A program made the translations under genes and the position numbers. 64,000 nt of DNA. Source: Polyangium spumosum (GTDB taxonomy: Bacteria; Myxococcota_A; Polyangia; Polyangiales; Polyangiaceae). The stretch lies in contig NZ_WJIE01000010.1 of assembly GCF_009649845.1 (NCBI RefSeq), positions 1 through 64,000 on the forward strand. The letters run 5' to 3'. Position 1 is the stretch's first letter; each line of letters starts with the position of its first letter. This document shows, piece after piece, positions 33,074 through 42,626 of the stretch. A model generated the notes under the pieces. It worked only from the letters and a program-made list of their open reading frames with translations. It was not told the origin of the DNA and did no database searches.

Positions 33074-35362
33074 ATGAGGCTCGCCGAGCGACTCGCGGCC
33101 CTCGCCGCGGGCGCAGATCACGGGACGTACAGGCCGGCGTTGTTCTCGCTCGCCGACTCGTGGGACAGGCGCAAGGTCGAGGAGCTCTGCGCCTCGGGGC
33201 TCGTGCGCGAGGTGCACGACAGGTACGTCGATCAGCTCGCGGAGCTCTGCGCGACGCGGTCGCCGAAGCAGCGGCTCCGGGGCGCGGCGCTCGACGAGGC
33301 GGTCCGCGCGGCGCTCGGGGACGGGCCGACGGAGGAGCGCGGGACCTGGGTCCATTACCCGTGGAGCGGGCGGCTCGTGCACGTGCTCGGCGAGGCCGAG
33401 TACCGCGAGCTGCGTTTCTCGCGCAATCGATACAAGATCACGCCCGACGAGCAGCGGATCCTGCGCGAGAAGCGGATCGGCGTGGTGGGCCTGTCCGTGG
33501 GGCAGGCGTGCGCGGTGACGCTCGCGCTCGAGGGCGTGGGCGGGACGCTCCGGCTCGCCGATTTCGACGAGCTCGCGCTCTCCAACATGAACCGCCTGCG
33601 CGCCGGGGTGCACGAGATCGGCCTGCACAAGTGCGTGATCGCGGCGCGCGCGATCGCCGAGATCGACCCGTTCTTGCGGGTGGATGTCTTCGAGGCGGGC
33701 CTCACGGAGGAGAACGCCGAGGCGTTCTTGACCGAGGGCGGAAAGCTCGATCTCGTGCTCGAGGAGTGTGACGACCTCTTCACGAAGATCCTCCTGCGCG
33801 AGCGGGCGCGGGCGCGCGGGATCCCGGTGCTGATGGAGACGAACGATCGGGGGATGCTCGACGTCGAGCGCTTCGATCGGGAGCCGGACAGGCCCGTGCT
33901 GCACGGGCTCTTGCGTGGGCTCGCGGCGGCGGAGCTGAAGGGGCTCTCGGCGGCGCAGAAGGTGGCCATCGTGCTCAGGATCCTGGGGCCGGACGCGCTC
34001 CGGGGCCGGCTCGGGGCGTCGCTGCTCGAGGTCGAGGAGACGACGACGTCGTGGCCGCAGCTCGCGTCGGGGACGATGCTCGGCGGCGCGGTGACGACCG
34101 ACGTGGCGCGGCGGATGCTCCTCGGCGAGCTGACGCGCTCGGGGCGGTATTACGTGGACCTCGAGGCCCTCGTGAAGGACGGGCGCGAGGCGCCGCTGCA
34201 GGTGGACGCGGCGCTGGAGGAGGCGTTTTCACGCAGGCCGCTGCCGCCGCCGGAGGTCCCGCCGCTCGCGCGGGCCGCGGACAAACGTACGGTCACGCGG
34301 GAGGACGTGCGGAGGCTCGTGGGGTTCGCGGTGCTGGCGCCGTCGGGCGGCAACGCGCAGCCGTGGCGGTTCGTCGCGAAGGGCGGGCGGGTGCGGTGTC
34401 TGGTGTCTCCGGACGGGGGCCGGACGCTGAACGATTACAAGCTCGCGGCGAGCTTCGCCGCGCTCGGCGCGGCCGTGGAGAACATGGTCCTCGCGGCGCC
34501 CGCGATGGGCCTCTCGGCCGAGGTCGTGTTTCCTTCCGGTGGGAAGGATCCGCGGCTCGCGTGTGACGTCGTGTTTCGCGTGGACGAGGCGTCGTACGCG
34601 GTTGATCCGCTCTGCGCGGTGCTCGGGGCGCGTTGCACGAACCGCAAGCCCGGCACGGGGGCGCCGCTCTCGGACTACGCGGCCGGGGAGCTCGCGGCGG
34701 CGGCGGAGGAGCGAAAGGGAAAGCTCCTGCTCGTGACCGATCGGGCGGCGCTGGACGAGGTGGGGCAGATCCTCGGGCAGGGCGATCGGATGTTGTTCCT
34801 TTCGCGCAAGCACAACGAGGAGATGGGAGCGGAGCTGCGCTGGACGGAGGAGGAGGTCCTCGGGACACGCGACGGGCTCGACGTGCTCACGCTCGACGTG
34901 CCGCCGCCCGCGCTCGCGGCGGTGCGGCTCGCGACGACCTGGAAGGCGATGGAGTTCGCGGCGAAGATGGGAGGCGGTGGGTCGCTCGAGCGATCCGCGC
35001 AGCGCGCGCTCCTGTCGTCGTCGGCGGCGGGGCTCGTGGTGTTTCCGGGGACGTCGTCGCGCTCGTATTTCGAGGGCGGGCGGGCGCTCGAGCGGGTGTG
35101 GCTCGCGGCGACGTCGCTGGGGCTCGCGCTGCAGCCGTGGTCGTCGATGCTGTACCTGTTCGCGCGGCTCGAGCGGGGCGGCGGCAAGGGGCTCGAGCCG
35201 AAGGTGCGCGAGCGGCTCGGGGAGCTGCGGGAGCGGTTCTCGAAGGTGTTTCCCGTGCCCGAGGGGAACGCGGAGGTCCTCCTGTTCCGGCTCTCGAAGG
35301 CGGATCCGCCGACGGCGCGGTCGCTGCGGCGTCCGGTCGAGGACGTGCTGACGTTCGCCTAG
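33074..35362 (+). CDS. ThiF/E1-like and nitroreductase fusion (Rv1355c type)
   Basis: A 762-residue two-domain protein. Residues about 110-300 are ThiF/E1-like: RIGVVGLSVGQACAVTLALEGVGGTLRLADFDELALSNMNRL is the nucleotide-binding core, and the Cys of ubiquitin-like E1s is not obvious. Residues about 400-740 are a nitroreductase fold: VLAPSGGNAQPWRF is the FMN-binding signature. The same order is found in the Mycobacterium tuberculosis Rv1355c (MoeY) family. The PilZ-repeat gene ends three bases upstream, so they form one transcript; together they hint at a c-di-GMP-linked adenylation and flavin redox step on an unknown substrate. Confidence 0.75.
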   Translation: MRLAERLAALAAGADHGTYRPALFSLADSWDRRKVEELCASGLVREVHDRYVDQLAELCATRSPKQRLRGAALDEAVRAALGDGPTEERGTWVHYPWSGRLVHVLGEAEYRELRFSRNRYKITPDEQRILREKRIGVVGLSVGQACAVTLALEGVGGTLRLADFDELALSNMNRLRAGVHEIGLHKCVIAARAIAEIDPFLRVDVFEAGLTEENAEAFLTEGGKLDLVLEECDDLFTKILLRERARARGIPVLMETNDRGMLDVERFDREPDRPVLHGLLRGLAAAELKGLSAAQKVAIVLRILGPDALRGRLGASLLEVEETTTSWPQLASGTMLGGAVTTDVARRMLLGELTRSGRYYVDLEALVKDGREAPLQVDAALEEAFSRRPLPPPEVPPLARAADKRTVTREDVRRLVGFAVLAPSGGNAQPWRFVAKGGRVRCLVSPDGGRTLNDYKLAASFAALGAAVENMVLAAPAMGLSAEVVFPSGGKDPRLACDVVFRVDEASYAVDPLCAVLGARCTNRKPGTGAPLSDYAAGELAAAAEERKGKLLLVTDRAALDEVGQILGQGDRMLFLSRKHNEEMGAELRWTEEEVLGTRDGLDVLTLDVPPPALAAVRLATTWKAMEFAAKMGGGGSLERSAQRALLSSSAAGLVVFPGTSSRSYFEGGRALERVWLAATSLGLALQPWSSMLYLFARLERGGGKGLEPKVRERLGELRERFSKVFPVPEGNAEVLLFRLSKADPPTARSLRRPVEDVLTFA

Positions 35363-35375
35363 AGGCAGAAGACCC

Positions 35376-35560
35376 GTCGATCCCGGTCTCCGGAGCTCCG
35401 GAACGACAAAACGAGATGTCGATGTCGGTCTCCAGGGGGGCCGGAACGACAAAACGAGATGTCGATGTCGGTCTCCAGGGGGGCCGGAACGACAAAACGA
35501 GATGTCGATGTCGGTCTCCAGGGGGGCTGGAGCGACAAAGTGACATGTCGATCTGGCTCT
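35376..35560. repeat. 43-bp noncoding minisatellite
   Basis: Three near-identical 43-bp units start at 35400, 35443 and 35486, each containing GGAACGACAAAACGAGATGT, then GGTCTCCAGGGG. A partial unit precedes them and a diverged unit follows from 35529. It lies between convergent genes. The period is not a multiple of three, so it is not a coding repeat, and no unique spacers exist, so it is not a CRISPR array. Confidence 0.85.
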
Positions 35561-35592
35561 TCCCGGGCGGCGAAGACCGGCATCGACGTCTT

Positions 35593-38500
35593 TCAGTCCG
35601 CGATCGGCCAGCGCAGGCGGAGCAGCTCGGGGGCGATGCGGCGGAGCTCGGCGCGTAAGGACGTGGCCGTCATGCGTTGCTCCGGGTTGTGGCGCAGGCA
35701 CTGGAACAGGAACATGCCCACCGAGGCGAGGCGGCCCTGCGAGAGGCGCCGGACCTTCGGGGGCAAGCCGTCATGCGTCAGGTGCGCCGAGATCAGCGCG
35801 ACGTCGCTCGGCCCGTCGAAGAGCGTATCGCCCGTGAGCGCCTCGTAGGCGAGGCAGCCGAAGCTGTAGATGTCGGCCGTGAGCGGCGTCGCGGTCGCGC
35901 CCTCGGGCACGATGCCCCAGACCTCGGGCGCGCCGTAGTTCGCGGTGGCGCAGCCAGGCCGGATGTGCCGGCCCGCGAGGCCGAAGTCGACGAGGACGGG
36001 GCCCTTGCCGCCGCGCAGGATCACGTTCGATGGCTTGATGTCGAGGTGGCCGATGCGCACCGAGTGCATGGCCTCGAGCCCCCCGAGCACGCCGTCGAGC
36101 AAGGCGAGCGCGGTCTGGATCGTGAGGCTCCGGCTGTCGATGAGCTGATCGGCGCGTATGCCCTCGATGAGCTCCATCACGAGGATGGGCTTCGGCCGCG
36201 CCCCGGCGTCGAAGGTGACGAAGCGCGGGAGGTTCGGGTGGTCGGGCAGCGAGAGCAACGCGCCGGCCTCGTCGCGGAAGAGCTTCAGGAACTCGGCCTC
36301 GGAGACGCTACGCGCGGCGGTGGCGTCGTAGTCGGGTACTTTGAGGGCAAAACGTTCGGCGGAGGGATCGTGCCGCTCCTCGGCCCGCGTGACGACGAAG
36401 ACGGTGCCGACCGCGCCGCCGCCGAGCCGCTTGTGGACGAAGAAGCCGCCGAGGGTGCGGCGCGGAGGGAGCCACGCGGGCAAGGGGAGATCGGTCGTGG
36501 GCAGGTCGTCGGGCTCGCTCGTGGCGCCGCCGACGCGCTGGCCGGGCAGGTCGCAGAGGCGCGGCAGGACGAGGGCGGCGAGGACGGCGAGCGGAGCCGG
36601 GACGGAGGCGCGCGTGGCCTCGACGAGTTTTTCGATCGCGGCCTTCAGCTCGGGCGTCGCGCCGCCCTCGCGGGCCATGCCGGCGGCGAGCGCGAGGGCG
36701 TGGGCGCCGAGGATCGTGGAGTGTGGGGTCTCGTCGCCCTCGCCGTCGCCGAAGCGGCGGCGCGCCGAGGCCGTGAGGCGCGCGATCGAGACGAGCGCAT
36801 CTTCGAGCGAGACGAGGGGAGATCCTTCCTTCGTCGCAGACTCGGCCAGCGGGCCGAGGGCGCGCGCGGCGCGCACGGCGTCGAGGCCACGCGCGAGGCG
36901 GGCGAGGGCGGTGCGCAGGGCTTCGGTGCGCTGGGAGGCGCCTTGGGGCAGGTCGGCGACGAGCGCCTCGAGGGCCGCGAGGGCGGCGTCCATGCGCTCG
37001 GCGCTCGCGCGATCGGAGGCGGCGGCGTCGAGGGCGGCGGTGAAGCGGGCCTGGCAGTCGAGCAGCCTGCGGACGTCGGGGTGCACGCTCGCCTCGGCGA
37101 GGATGGCGAGCGTCTCGGGATCGCCGCTGCGCATGCAGGCGAAGAGCAGGACGTCGGCGGCGTCGGCGGCGTGGGTGCGGACGAGCGCGTCGAAGGCGCG
37201 GGCGACGGTGGCGACGACGGCGCGGCGGAGCGGCGAGCCAGGTTCCTTCGCGAGGCGCTTCGAGAGCACGTCGCAGGTGTCGAGCAGGCGGCGTTTTCCG
37301 CGCCCGCGCCCGGCGTCGGAGTCGCCGTCGCCTTCACTCTCGCCGTCGACGACGTGCAGGAGGGCGCGGAGGTTTCGCTGGTGGAACGTCGCGTGTGGAG
37401 GCGCGCCCTCGGGCGGAGATTGCGCCTCGACGCGGAGGAGGAAGCGGGTGATGCGATCGTCGAGCGCGTCGAGGCCAAGCGCGGCCCCCTCGGTGCCGGA
37501 GCCGCGGCGCTCGAGCAGGAGCAGGCTGCGCAGCGCGCCGGACTCGTAGAGGTTCGAATCGAGCTCGCGGACGAGGCGGGCCGCGGCGCGGCGGGACAAG
37601 CTCGTCTGCGGGAGGCCGGGCAGGAGGGCGGCGCGGGGCGAGGAGACGGGGCCCGCGCCGGCGTCGAGGGCGTCGAGGGCGTCGAGCGTGCTCGCGGCGA
37701 GATCGAGGGCGGCGAGGGCGCGGGCGTGGGCCTCGCGCGAGCCACTCTCGACGAAGGCGTCGAGCGCGCTGCGCACGGTGGCGGCGAGCTCGGAGGGCTC
37801 GCGGCCTTCGAGATCGCGGAGGATGCTCTGGCCGAGGGCGGTGAGGCCGTCGTCGGTCTGCGGCGCGGCGAGGCTGACGGCGAGGGCCTGGGTACACGCG
37901 GCGCGGGCGCGGGCGCCGAAGGCCGGGCCGAGCTCGACGCGTAGCTCGGCGACGCTGTCGGCGACGGCGATGGGTTGCGTGGTGGTGATGGCTTCGAGCA
38001 GCGCCTCGGCGGCCTCGGGCTCGGCGTCGGCGGCGCGCGGCAGGCCCCAGACCATGGTGATGGCGAGGCCGGGATCTTCGCGCAGCAGTTCGGAGGCGAG
38101 AAGCGCGCGGCTCGCCTCGAGGTTCTTGTCGGGATCGACGGCGATGCTCGCGACGAGGGAGGTCGCGGCGCGGCGCCACTCGGTCGGGCTGAGGTTCGGC
38201 GCGAGGTTCTTGTGGATCTCGTGGTGGAGCTCGGGCAGCGCGCCGGCGAGCAGGCCGCGAGCGGCGGCGACGTGGCGCCAGACGAGCGTCTCACGGTCGG
38301 CGAGCAGGAGGTGGTAGGCCGGGGCGACGACGTCGGGGGCCGTCGCGCGGCCCGTCGATGCGGGGGCGTTCTCGACGAAGCCGCGGAAGAGGCGCAAGGC
38401 GTCGTCGTCGCCCTGGCCGGCGCGGCGGACGGCCTCGCGGGCGGCGCGCTCGAGCAGGCGCGCGGCGAGGCGGCGCTCGGGCAGCGAGCCGGTGGAGGCA

Positions 38501-39015
38501 GCGCCGACCCAGTCGCGGGCGAGGTCGCGGCGAGAGACGAGCGCGAGGGCGAGCGGATCGACGGGCACGTCGACGCTGCTCGGGAGCTGCAAGGCGAGGG
38601 CGATACGCGCGCGGACGGGCGCGCCGGCGAGGGCGCGGGCGCTGCCGAGGGCCATACGCGTGGCGAGCGCGACGAACGTGGAGGCGCTGCCGTCGTAGAG
38701 CTGGGCGAGGACGCGGCGGCCGATCTCGCGGCGCTCCGGGCCGAGGGGCAAGGCGCCGGTGATCTCGTAGAGCGCGACGGCCGCGGCGGCGGGCGCGAGC
38801 CAGCCGAGGTCGTCGAAGAGGCCGTCGGCGAGCGCGACGCGGATGCCCGCGAGCAGGGCCTCGGCGGACAGGCCGTCGAGCGGCGGCGGGCCGTCGATCG
38901 AGGCCTCGATGGCGAGCGAGGTGATGCTCTGCCGGAAGACGCTGCGGCGCGCGCTGCGATCTTCGTACCGGTGGAGCTCCAGGAGTCCGTCGAGGAGTTC
39001 GGCGCGCGCGCGCAT
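35593..39015 (-). CDS. Giant Ser/Thr protein kinase with N-terminal HEAT-like region
   Basis: The ATG at 39015 is chosen because GAGG lies upstream; a TTG at 39063 would add 16 residues. The first 830 residues of about 1140 are Ala/Leu/Arg-rich helical repeats of HEAT/ARM type. The C-terminal kinase runs from about 855: glycine loop KRLGGGAVGTV, VAIK-like Lys in FALKVPDY, catalytic loop HLDIKPSN (Leu replaces the usual Arg, so not an RD kinase), DFG in LVDFGLAG, and APE in YGAPEVWG. It should phosphorylate Ser/Thr in the cytoplasm and be activated independently of a phosphorylated activation loop. The substrate is unknown. Confidence 0.85.
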   Translation of the reverse strand: MRARAELLDGLLELHRYEDRSARRSVFRQSITSLAIEASIDGPPPLDGLSAEALLAGIRVALADGLFDDLGWLAPAAAAVALYEITGALPLGPERREIGRRVLAQLYDGSASTFVALATRMALGSARALAGAPVRARIALALQLPSSVDVPVDPLALALVSRRDLARDWVGAASTGSLPERRLAARLLERAAREAVRRAGQGDDDALRLFRGFVENAPASTGRATAPDVVAPAYHLLLADRETLVWRHVAAARGLLAGALPELHHEIHKNLAPNLSPTEWRRAATSLVASIAVDPDKNLEASRALLASELLREDPGLAITMVWGLPRAADAEPEAAEALLEAITTTQPIAVADSVAELRVELGPAFGARARAACTQALAVSLAAPQTDDGLTALGQSILRDLEGREPSELAATVRSALDAFVESGSREAHARALAALDLAASTLDALDALDAGAGPVSSPRAALLPGLPQTSLSRRAAARLVRELDSNLYESGALRSLLLLERRGSGTEGAALGLDALDDRITRFLLRVEAQSPPEGAPPHATFHQRNLRALLHVVDGESEGDGDSDAGRGRGKRRLLDTCDVLSKRLAKEPGSPLRRAVVATVARAFDALVRTHAADAADVLLFACMRSGDPETLAILAEASVHPDVRRLLDCQARFTAALDAAASDRASAERMDAALAALEALVADLPQGASQRTEALRTALARLARGLDAVRAARALGPLAESATKEGSPLVSLEDALVSIARLTASARRRFGDGEGDETPHSTILGAHALALAAGMAREGGATPELKAAIEKLVEATRASVPAPLAVLAALVLPRLCDLPGQRVGGATSEPDDLPTTDLPLPAWLPPRRTLGGFFVHKRLGGGAVGTVFVVTRAEERHDPSAERFALKVPDYDATAARSVSEAEFLKLFRDEAGALLSLPDHPNLPRFVTFDAGARPKPILVMELIEGIRADQLIDSRSLTIQTALALLDGVLGGLEAMHSVRIGHLDIKPSNVILRGGKGPVLVDFGLAGRHIRPGCATANYGAPEVWGIVPEGATATPLTADIYSFGCLAYEALTGDTLFDGPSDVALISAHLTHDGLPPKVRRLSQGRLASVGMFLFQCLRHNPEQRMTATSLRAELRRIAPELLRLRWPIAD

Positions 39016-39216
39016 TGGTGCCTCTAGTTCGCCATCATTCCCCGGTTCGAACGAGGTGGGCAACGTTTTTACCGTGTCACGCGAGAGGGTGACGAAGCAC
39101 GCTGGCTCGCCGCGCGTGGGCGAAGTGGAACCGCGCCTGGAAGTGGGATAAAGCAGGCTCGGCCGCCGCTGGATCTTCTCGGGTTCGGTCGGGCCGGCTC
39201 TGGAGGTTTTTCCGTG

Positions 39217-40425
39217 ATGTCGAGGTCGCTCCTAGGCTTGCCGCTCGCCGGGCTGCTCGCTTTTTCGCTCGTCGCGTGTGAATCGAAGGACACCCCGCCG
39301 ACGCCCGCGCCGGAGAAGGTCGACGAGGCGAAGGCGAAGGCCCCCGAGCCGAAGCCCGAGGCGAAGGCGGAGGCAAAACCCGAGGAGGCGCCGAAGCCCG
39401 AGGCGGAGGCGAAGGCCGTCGCGCCGAAGGACGAGGAGCCGAAGGAAGCCGATACGAAGGCCAAGACGGAGCCGAAGGGCGAGACGAAGCCGGCGGCGGA
39501 CGTGGCGGCGAAGACCTCGGTGCCGAGCGCGCCGCACGGGATCTTGCCGAAGGGCGCGGCGGACAAGCTCGTCAAGGCGGGCGGGCGGCCGGTCGTGCGG
39601 CTGCTCGCGGCGGGCGGCGAGCCGCGATCGGCTGCGTCCTACGCGCTCGTGAAGGGCACGTCGAAGCCGCTGCGCATGGGCATGGACCTCGAGATGAGCA
39701 TGAGCGCGCCGGGCATGAACATGCCGCCCATGAAGATGCCGCGCATGATCATGACGTTCGACTTCTCGGCGGGCGACAAGAAGGGCAGCGACTGGCCGAT
39801 CGAGGGCACGTTGAAGGACGTCGGCGTGGAGTCGCTGGCGCCGGGGCAGGCCAAGATCACCGAGGCGCTGAAGCCTCAGCTCGCGCCGCTCAAGGGGCTC
39901 GGCATGCGGTACTTCGTCGACGAGAAGGGCCGCGTGCACGACGTGACCATGAGCATCCCGAGCGCCGTGCCGCAGGCGGCGCAGCAGATGATGACGGGCA
40001 TGACGCAGTCGATCGAGTCGATGACGGCGCCGCTGCCGGACGAGGCCGTGGGCAACGGCGCGAAGTGGGAGGTCATCGGCCGGCTCTCGGCGAACGGCGC
40101 GGATCTGCTGCAGGTCTCGACGTTCACGTTGAAGGAGCGCAAGGGCGACGTGCTCACGCTCGACGTCGCGGTGAAGCAGCTCGCGGCGAACGACAAGGTG
40201 TCGCCGCCGGGCATGCCGCCGGGCACGACGGCGCGCCTCGTCGCGTTCGAGTCGAAGGGCAGCGGCACGAGCGTGCTCGACACGAAGGACGTGGCGCCGA
40301 CGGGCGGATCGATGAGCGTGAAGAGCGCGATGACGCTCGAGGTGCAGCTCAGCGCGGGCGGCAAGACCGAGAAGCAGAAGACCTCGGTCGACACGACCGT
40401 GACCGTGTCGTATTCGCGCAAATGA
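39217..40425 (+). CDS. Large lipoprotein with charged repeat stalk
   Basis: The start MSRSLLGLPLAGLLAFSLVAC gives a lipoprotein signal (Cys21); GGAGG lies ten bases upstream. A 70-residue Lys/Glu/Pro/Ala stalk (EAKAKAPEPKPEAKAEAK) leads to a globular domain with DLEMSMSAPGMNMPPMKMPR, rich in Met, then IEGTLKDVGVES and RYFVDEKGRVHDV. The Met-rich stretch (MSMSAPGMNMPPMKMPRM) is unusual and could bind Cu(I) or reflect a flexible hinge; the first is speculation. The beta-rich remainder ends TTVTVSYSRK. No family is assigned. The next gene starts 16 bases downstream. Confidence 0.7.
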   Translation: MSRSLLGLPLAGLLAFSLVACESKDTPPTPAPEKVDEAKAKAPEPKPEAKAEAKPEEAPKPEAEAKAVAPKDEEPKEADTKAKTEPKGETKPAADVAAKTSVPSAPHGILPKGAADKLVKAGGRPVVRLLAAGGEPRSAASYALVKGTSKPLRMGMDLEMSMSAPGMNMPPMKMPRMIMTFDFSAGDKKGSDWPIEGTLKDVGVESLAPGQAKITEALKPQLAPLKGLGMRYFVDEKGRVHDVTMSIPSAVPQAAQQMMTGMTQSIESMTAPLPDEAVGNGAKWEVIGRLSANGADLLQVSTFTLKERKGDVLTLDVAVKQLAANDKVSPPGMPPGTTARLVAFESKGSGTSVLDTKDVAPTGGSMSVKSAMTLEVQLSAGGKTEKQKTSVDTTVTVSYSRK

Positions 40426-40441
40426 CGGGGGAGGGGAGAGC

Positions 40442-41638
40442 ATGAGCGACGAGGCGGGCCACGTCCGGGATCTGAACGCGTTTCGGGCGGCGTATGGGCG
40501 GTTCGTGACGGGAGACAGAGTTCTCCTCACCGGTCACTCGCACCAGGCGTGGCCCGACGTCGCTCGTGACGCGATGATCGAGGCGTTCGACGACGCTGCG
40601 CGCTTCGTCGACGACAAGTGGTCGCGCTCGGTCTTCCCGAAGATGGACGCCGTCGGGCGCGGCGTCCTCCGGCGCCTCGGCTTCGACGAGGGCGACGCGA
40701 TTGCCTTCGGCAAGAGCACGCACGAGCTCGTCACGCGCCTGCTCTCGTGTTTCCCCCTCGCGTCGGGGCCACGCGTGGTCACGACGCGCTCCGAGTTCCA
40801 TTCGCTCCACCGCCAGCTCTCGCGGCTCGCGGAGGACGGGCTGCGCGTCACGTGGATCGACACGAAGGATCGCGAGACGCTCGTCGATCGTTTCCTCGAG
40901 GCGATCGTGCCCGGCACGAGCGTCGTGGTGATCTCGGCCGTGCTCTTCGAGGACGCGTACGTCGTGCCGAGGATCGGGGAGATCGCGGCGCGCGCGGTCT
41001 CCGTCGGCGCCGTCCCGCTCGTCGACGCGTACCATGCGTTCAACGTGGTCCCGATCGAATGGGGACCGGCGAAGGACGCGCTCTTCGTGACGGCCGGCGG
41101 CTACAAGTATGCCGAGCTCGGCGAGGGGATCTGCTTCCTGCGTTTCCCCGCCGCGACGAACCTGAGGCCCGCGGACACCGGCTGGTTCGCGGATTTCTCG
41201 GCGCTCGACGGCGAGCGCACGCACGCGGTGGGTTACGGGCCGGGCGGCGCGCGTTTCTCGGGCGCGACCTTCGATCCCACGCCGATCTACCGCGCCGACG
41301 CCGTGCTCCGGCACTGGGACCACTTCGGGCTCGACGTCCCGGCCCTGCGCGTGATCTCGACACGACAAACGCGCCGCGTCCTCGCGAGGCTCGACGAGGC
41401 GGGGCTCGCCGACCACGTGGCCTCGCCCCGCGTGGACGAGCGGCGCGGGGCTTTTGTCGCCGTACGAGCTCCCGGCGCAGGGCGCGTCGTCGAGCGGCTG
41501 CGCGCGCGGGGGATCTTCGTCGATTCGCGCGGAGATTTCGTGCGGATCGGCCCCGCGCCTTACCTCACGGACGACGAGATCGATCGCGGCACGCTCGCCG
41601 TCGCCGAGGAGATCCGCCGGGAGATCACGCCCTCGTGA
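40442..41638 (+). CDS. Kynureninase-like PLP enzyme (class V fold)
   Basis: A 398-residue fold-type I PLP protein. GHSHQAWPDVARDAM near the start, KSTHELVTRLLSCF, LVDAYHAFNVVPIEWG and the PLP-lysine motif TAGGYKYAELGEG match the kynureninase branch of class V aminotransferases. It could cleave kynurenine or 3-hydroxykynurenine to anthranilate and alanine, or be a desulfurase-like relative. No other tryptophan-degradation gene is near. Its stop overlaps the GTG of the GNAT gene (GTGA), so the two are co-translated. Confidence 0.75.
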   Translation: MSDEAGHVRDLNAFRAAYGRFVTGDRVLLTGHSHQAWPDVARDAMIEAFDDAARFVDDKWSRSVFPKMDAVGRGVLRRLGFDEGDAIAFGKSTHELVTRLLSCFPLASGPRVVTTRSEFHSLHRQLSRLAEDGLRVTWIDTKDRETLVDRFLEAIVPGTSVVVISAVLFEDAYVVPRIGEIAARAVSVGAVPLVDAYHAFNVVPIEWGPAKDALFVTAGGYKYAELGEGICFLRFPAATNLRPADTGWFADFSALDGERTHAVGYGPGGARFSGATFDPTPIYRADAVLRHWDHFGLDVPALRVISTRQTRRVLARLDEAGLADHVASPRVDERRGAFVAVRAPGAGRVVERLRARGIFVDSRGDFVRIGPAPYLTDDEIDRGTLAVAEEIRREITPS

Positions 41639-42582
41639 GCCGCACCTACGTGCCCCGGCTCGAGGACGCGCTCGTCGCCGAGGCGGCGCGGCAGACGCAC
41701 GTGATCTGGTCGGGCGGGCGCGCGATCGACGCGCACATCGAGGCCCAGCGAGAGCAGCTCCGCCGCGCGGGCCCCGCGATCCTGCGGTACACGGGGCTCG
41801 TCGACGACACGGGGCTCGTCGCGGGCATCAAGCGGTACGGCATCCAGGTGAGCATCCCCGGCGGCGGCAAGGCCCCCGGCGTGGGCATCGGCGCGGTCTT
41901 CACGCGGCCCGACGCCCGCGGGACGGGCGCCGCGACCGAGCTGCTCCGCGCCGTGCTCGACGAGGCGCGCGCGGAGGGCGTCGCGCTCGCCTTGCTTTAT
42001 TCGGACATCGATCCCGGCTTCTACGAGCGCCTCGGCTTCGTCGCCTCGCCGGCGCTCGAACACACGGCGCACGTGGAGGCGCTTCCTTCCGAGACGTCGC
42101 TCGAAGCGCGCCCGGCCACCGCGGAAGACGAGCGATGGATGCTCGAGACGTACGACGCGTCCTGGGATCCCGCGTGGGTGCGGCCTGCGCGCACGCTCGA
42201 GATCCTCCGCTACTTCCGCTTCCGCAACCACGTCGATCTCGGCTGGATCCTGCGGCAGGGCGGGCGCGACGTCGGCTACGTGCTCGCCGCGCTGCACGAC
42301 GGCGCGCGTGACGACGGCGCCGCGCCCCCGCCCCGCGCCTTGTGGGTCGACGAGTGGGCCGCGCCCGGGATCTCGCGGGAGGACGTCCTCGGCGCCGTGC
42401 GACGGATCGCCCTCGCCGAGGGCGCGGCGCACGTCGCGGGCTGGTTGCCGCCGCACCTCGGCGCCGATCCGTTCGTCGCGACGACCCGCGCGACGGCCAT
42501 CCCCATGGCCCTCGCGCTCGGCGCTCCTCTGTCCACCATCGATCCCGGCCAAACGTTTTTCGGGTCCTTGGATCACTTCTGA
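41635..42582 (+). CDS. GNAT-family N-acetyltransferase, two-domain
   Basis: A 315-residue protein from GTG 41635. The first GNAT domain has IGAVFTRPDARGTGAATELLRAVLDEAR (acetyl-CoA P-loop type Gly/Ala motif) and DPGFYERLGFVAS; a second, less complete half follows (DERWMLETYDASWDP to HVAGWLPPHLGADP). Such tandem-GNAT proteins acetylate small amines or proteins. It is coupled to the kynureninase-like gene, so the substrate may be a related amine or aromatic amino acid (inference only). Confidence 0.75.
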   Translation: MSRTYVPRLEDALVAEAARQTHVIWSGGRAIDAHIEAQREQLRRAGPAILRYTGLVDDTGLVAGIKRYGIQVSIPGGGKAPGVGIGAVFTRPDARGTGAATELLRAVLDEARAEGVALALLYSDIDPGFYERLGFVASPALEHTAHVEALPSETSLEARPATAEDERWMLETYDASWDPAWVRPARTLEILRYFRFRNHVDLGWILRQGGRDVGYVLAALHDGARDDGAAPPPRALWVDEWAAPGISREDVLGAVRRIALAEGAAHVAGWLPPHLGADPFVATTRATAIPMALALGAPLSTIDPGQTFFGSLDHF

Positions 42583-42626
42583 TCCAGCCCTTGCAACGTT
42601 TTGCTCTTCCGGTATTCTTGTTGAAC

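Noticed and set aside
29933-33904. Very long minus-strand frame opposite the PilZ and ThiF genes
   Set aside because: Arg/His/Pro-rich shadow; the plus strand has clear domain motifs and good ribosome sites.
35376-35560. Possible CRISPR array
   Set aside because: Units are contiguous 43-bp copies with no unique spacers and no cas genes nearby.
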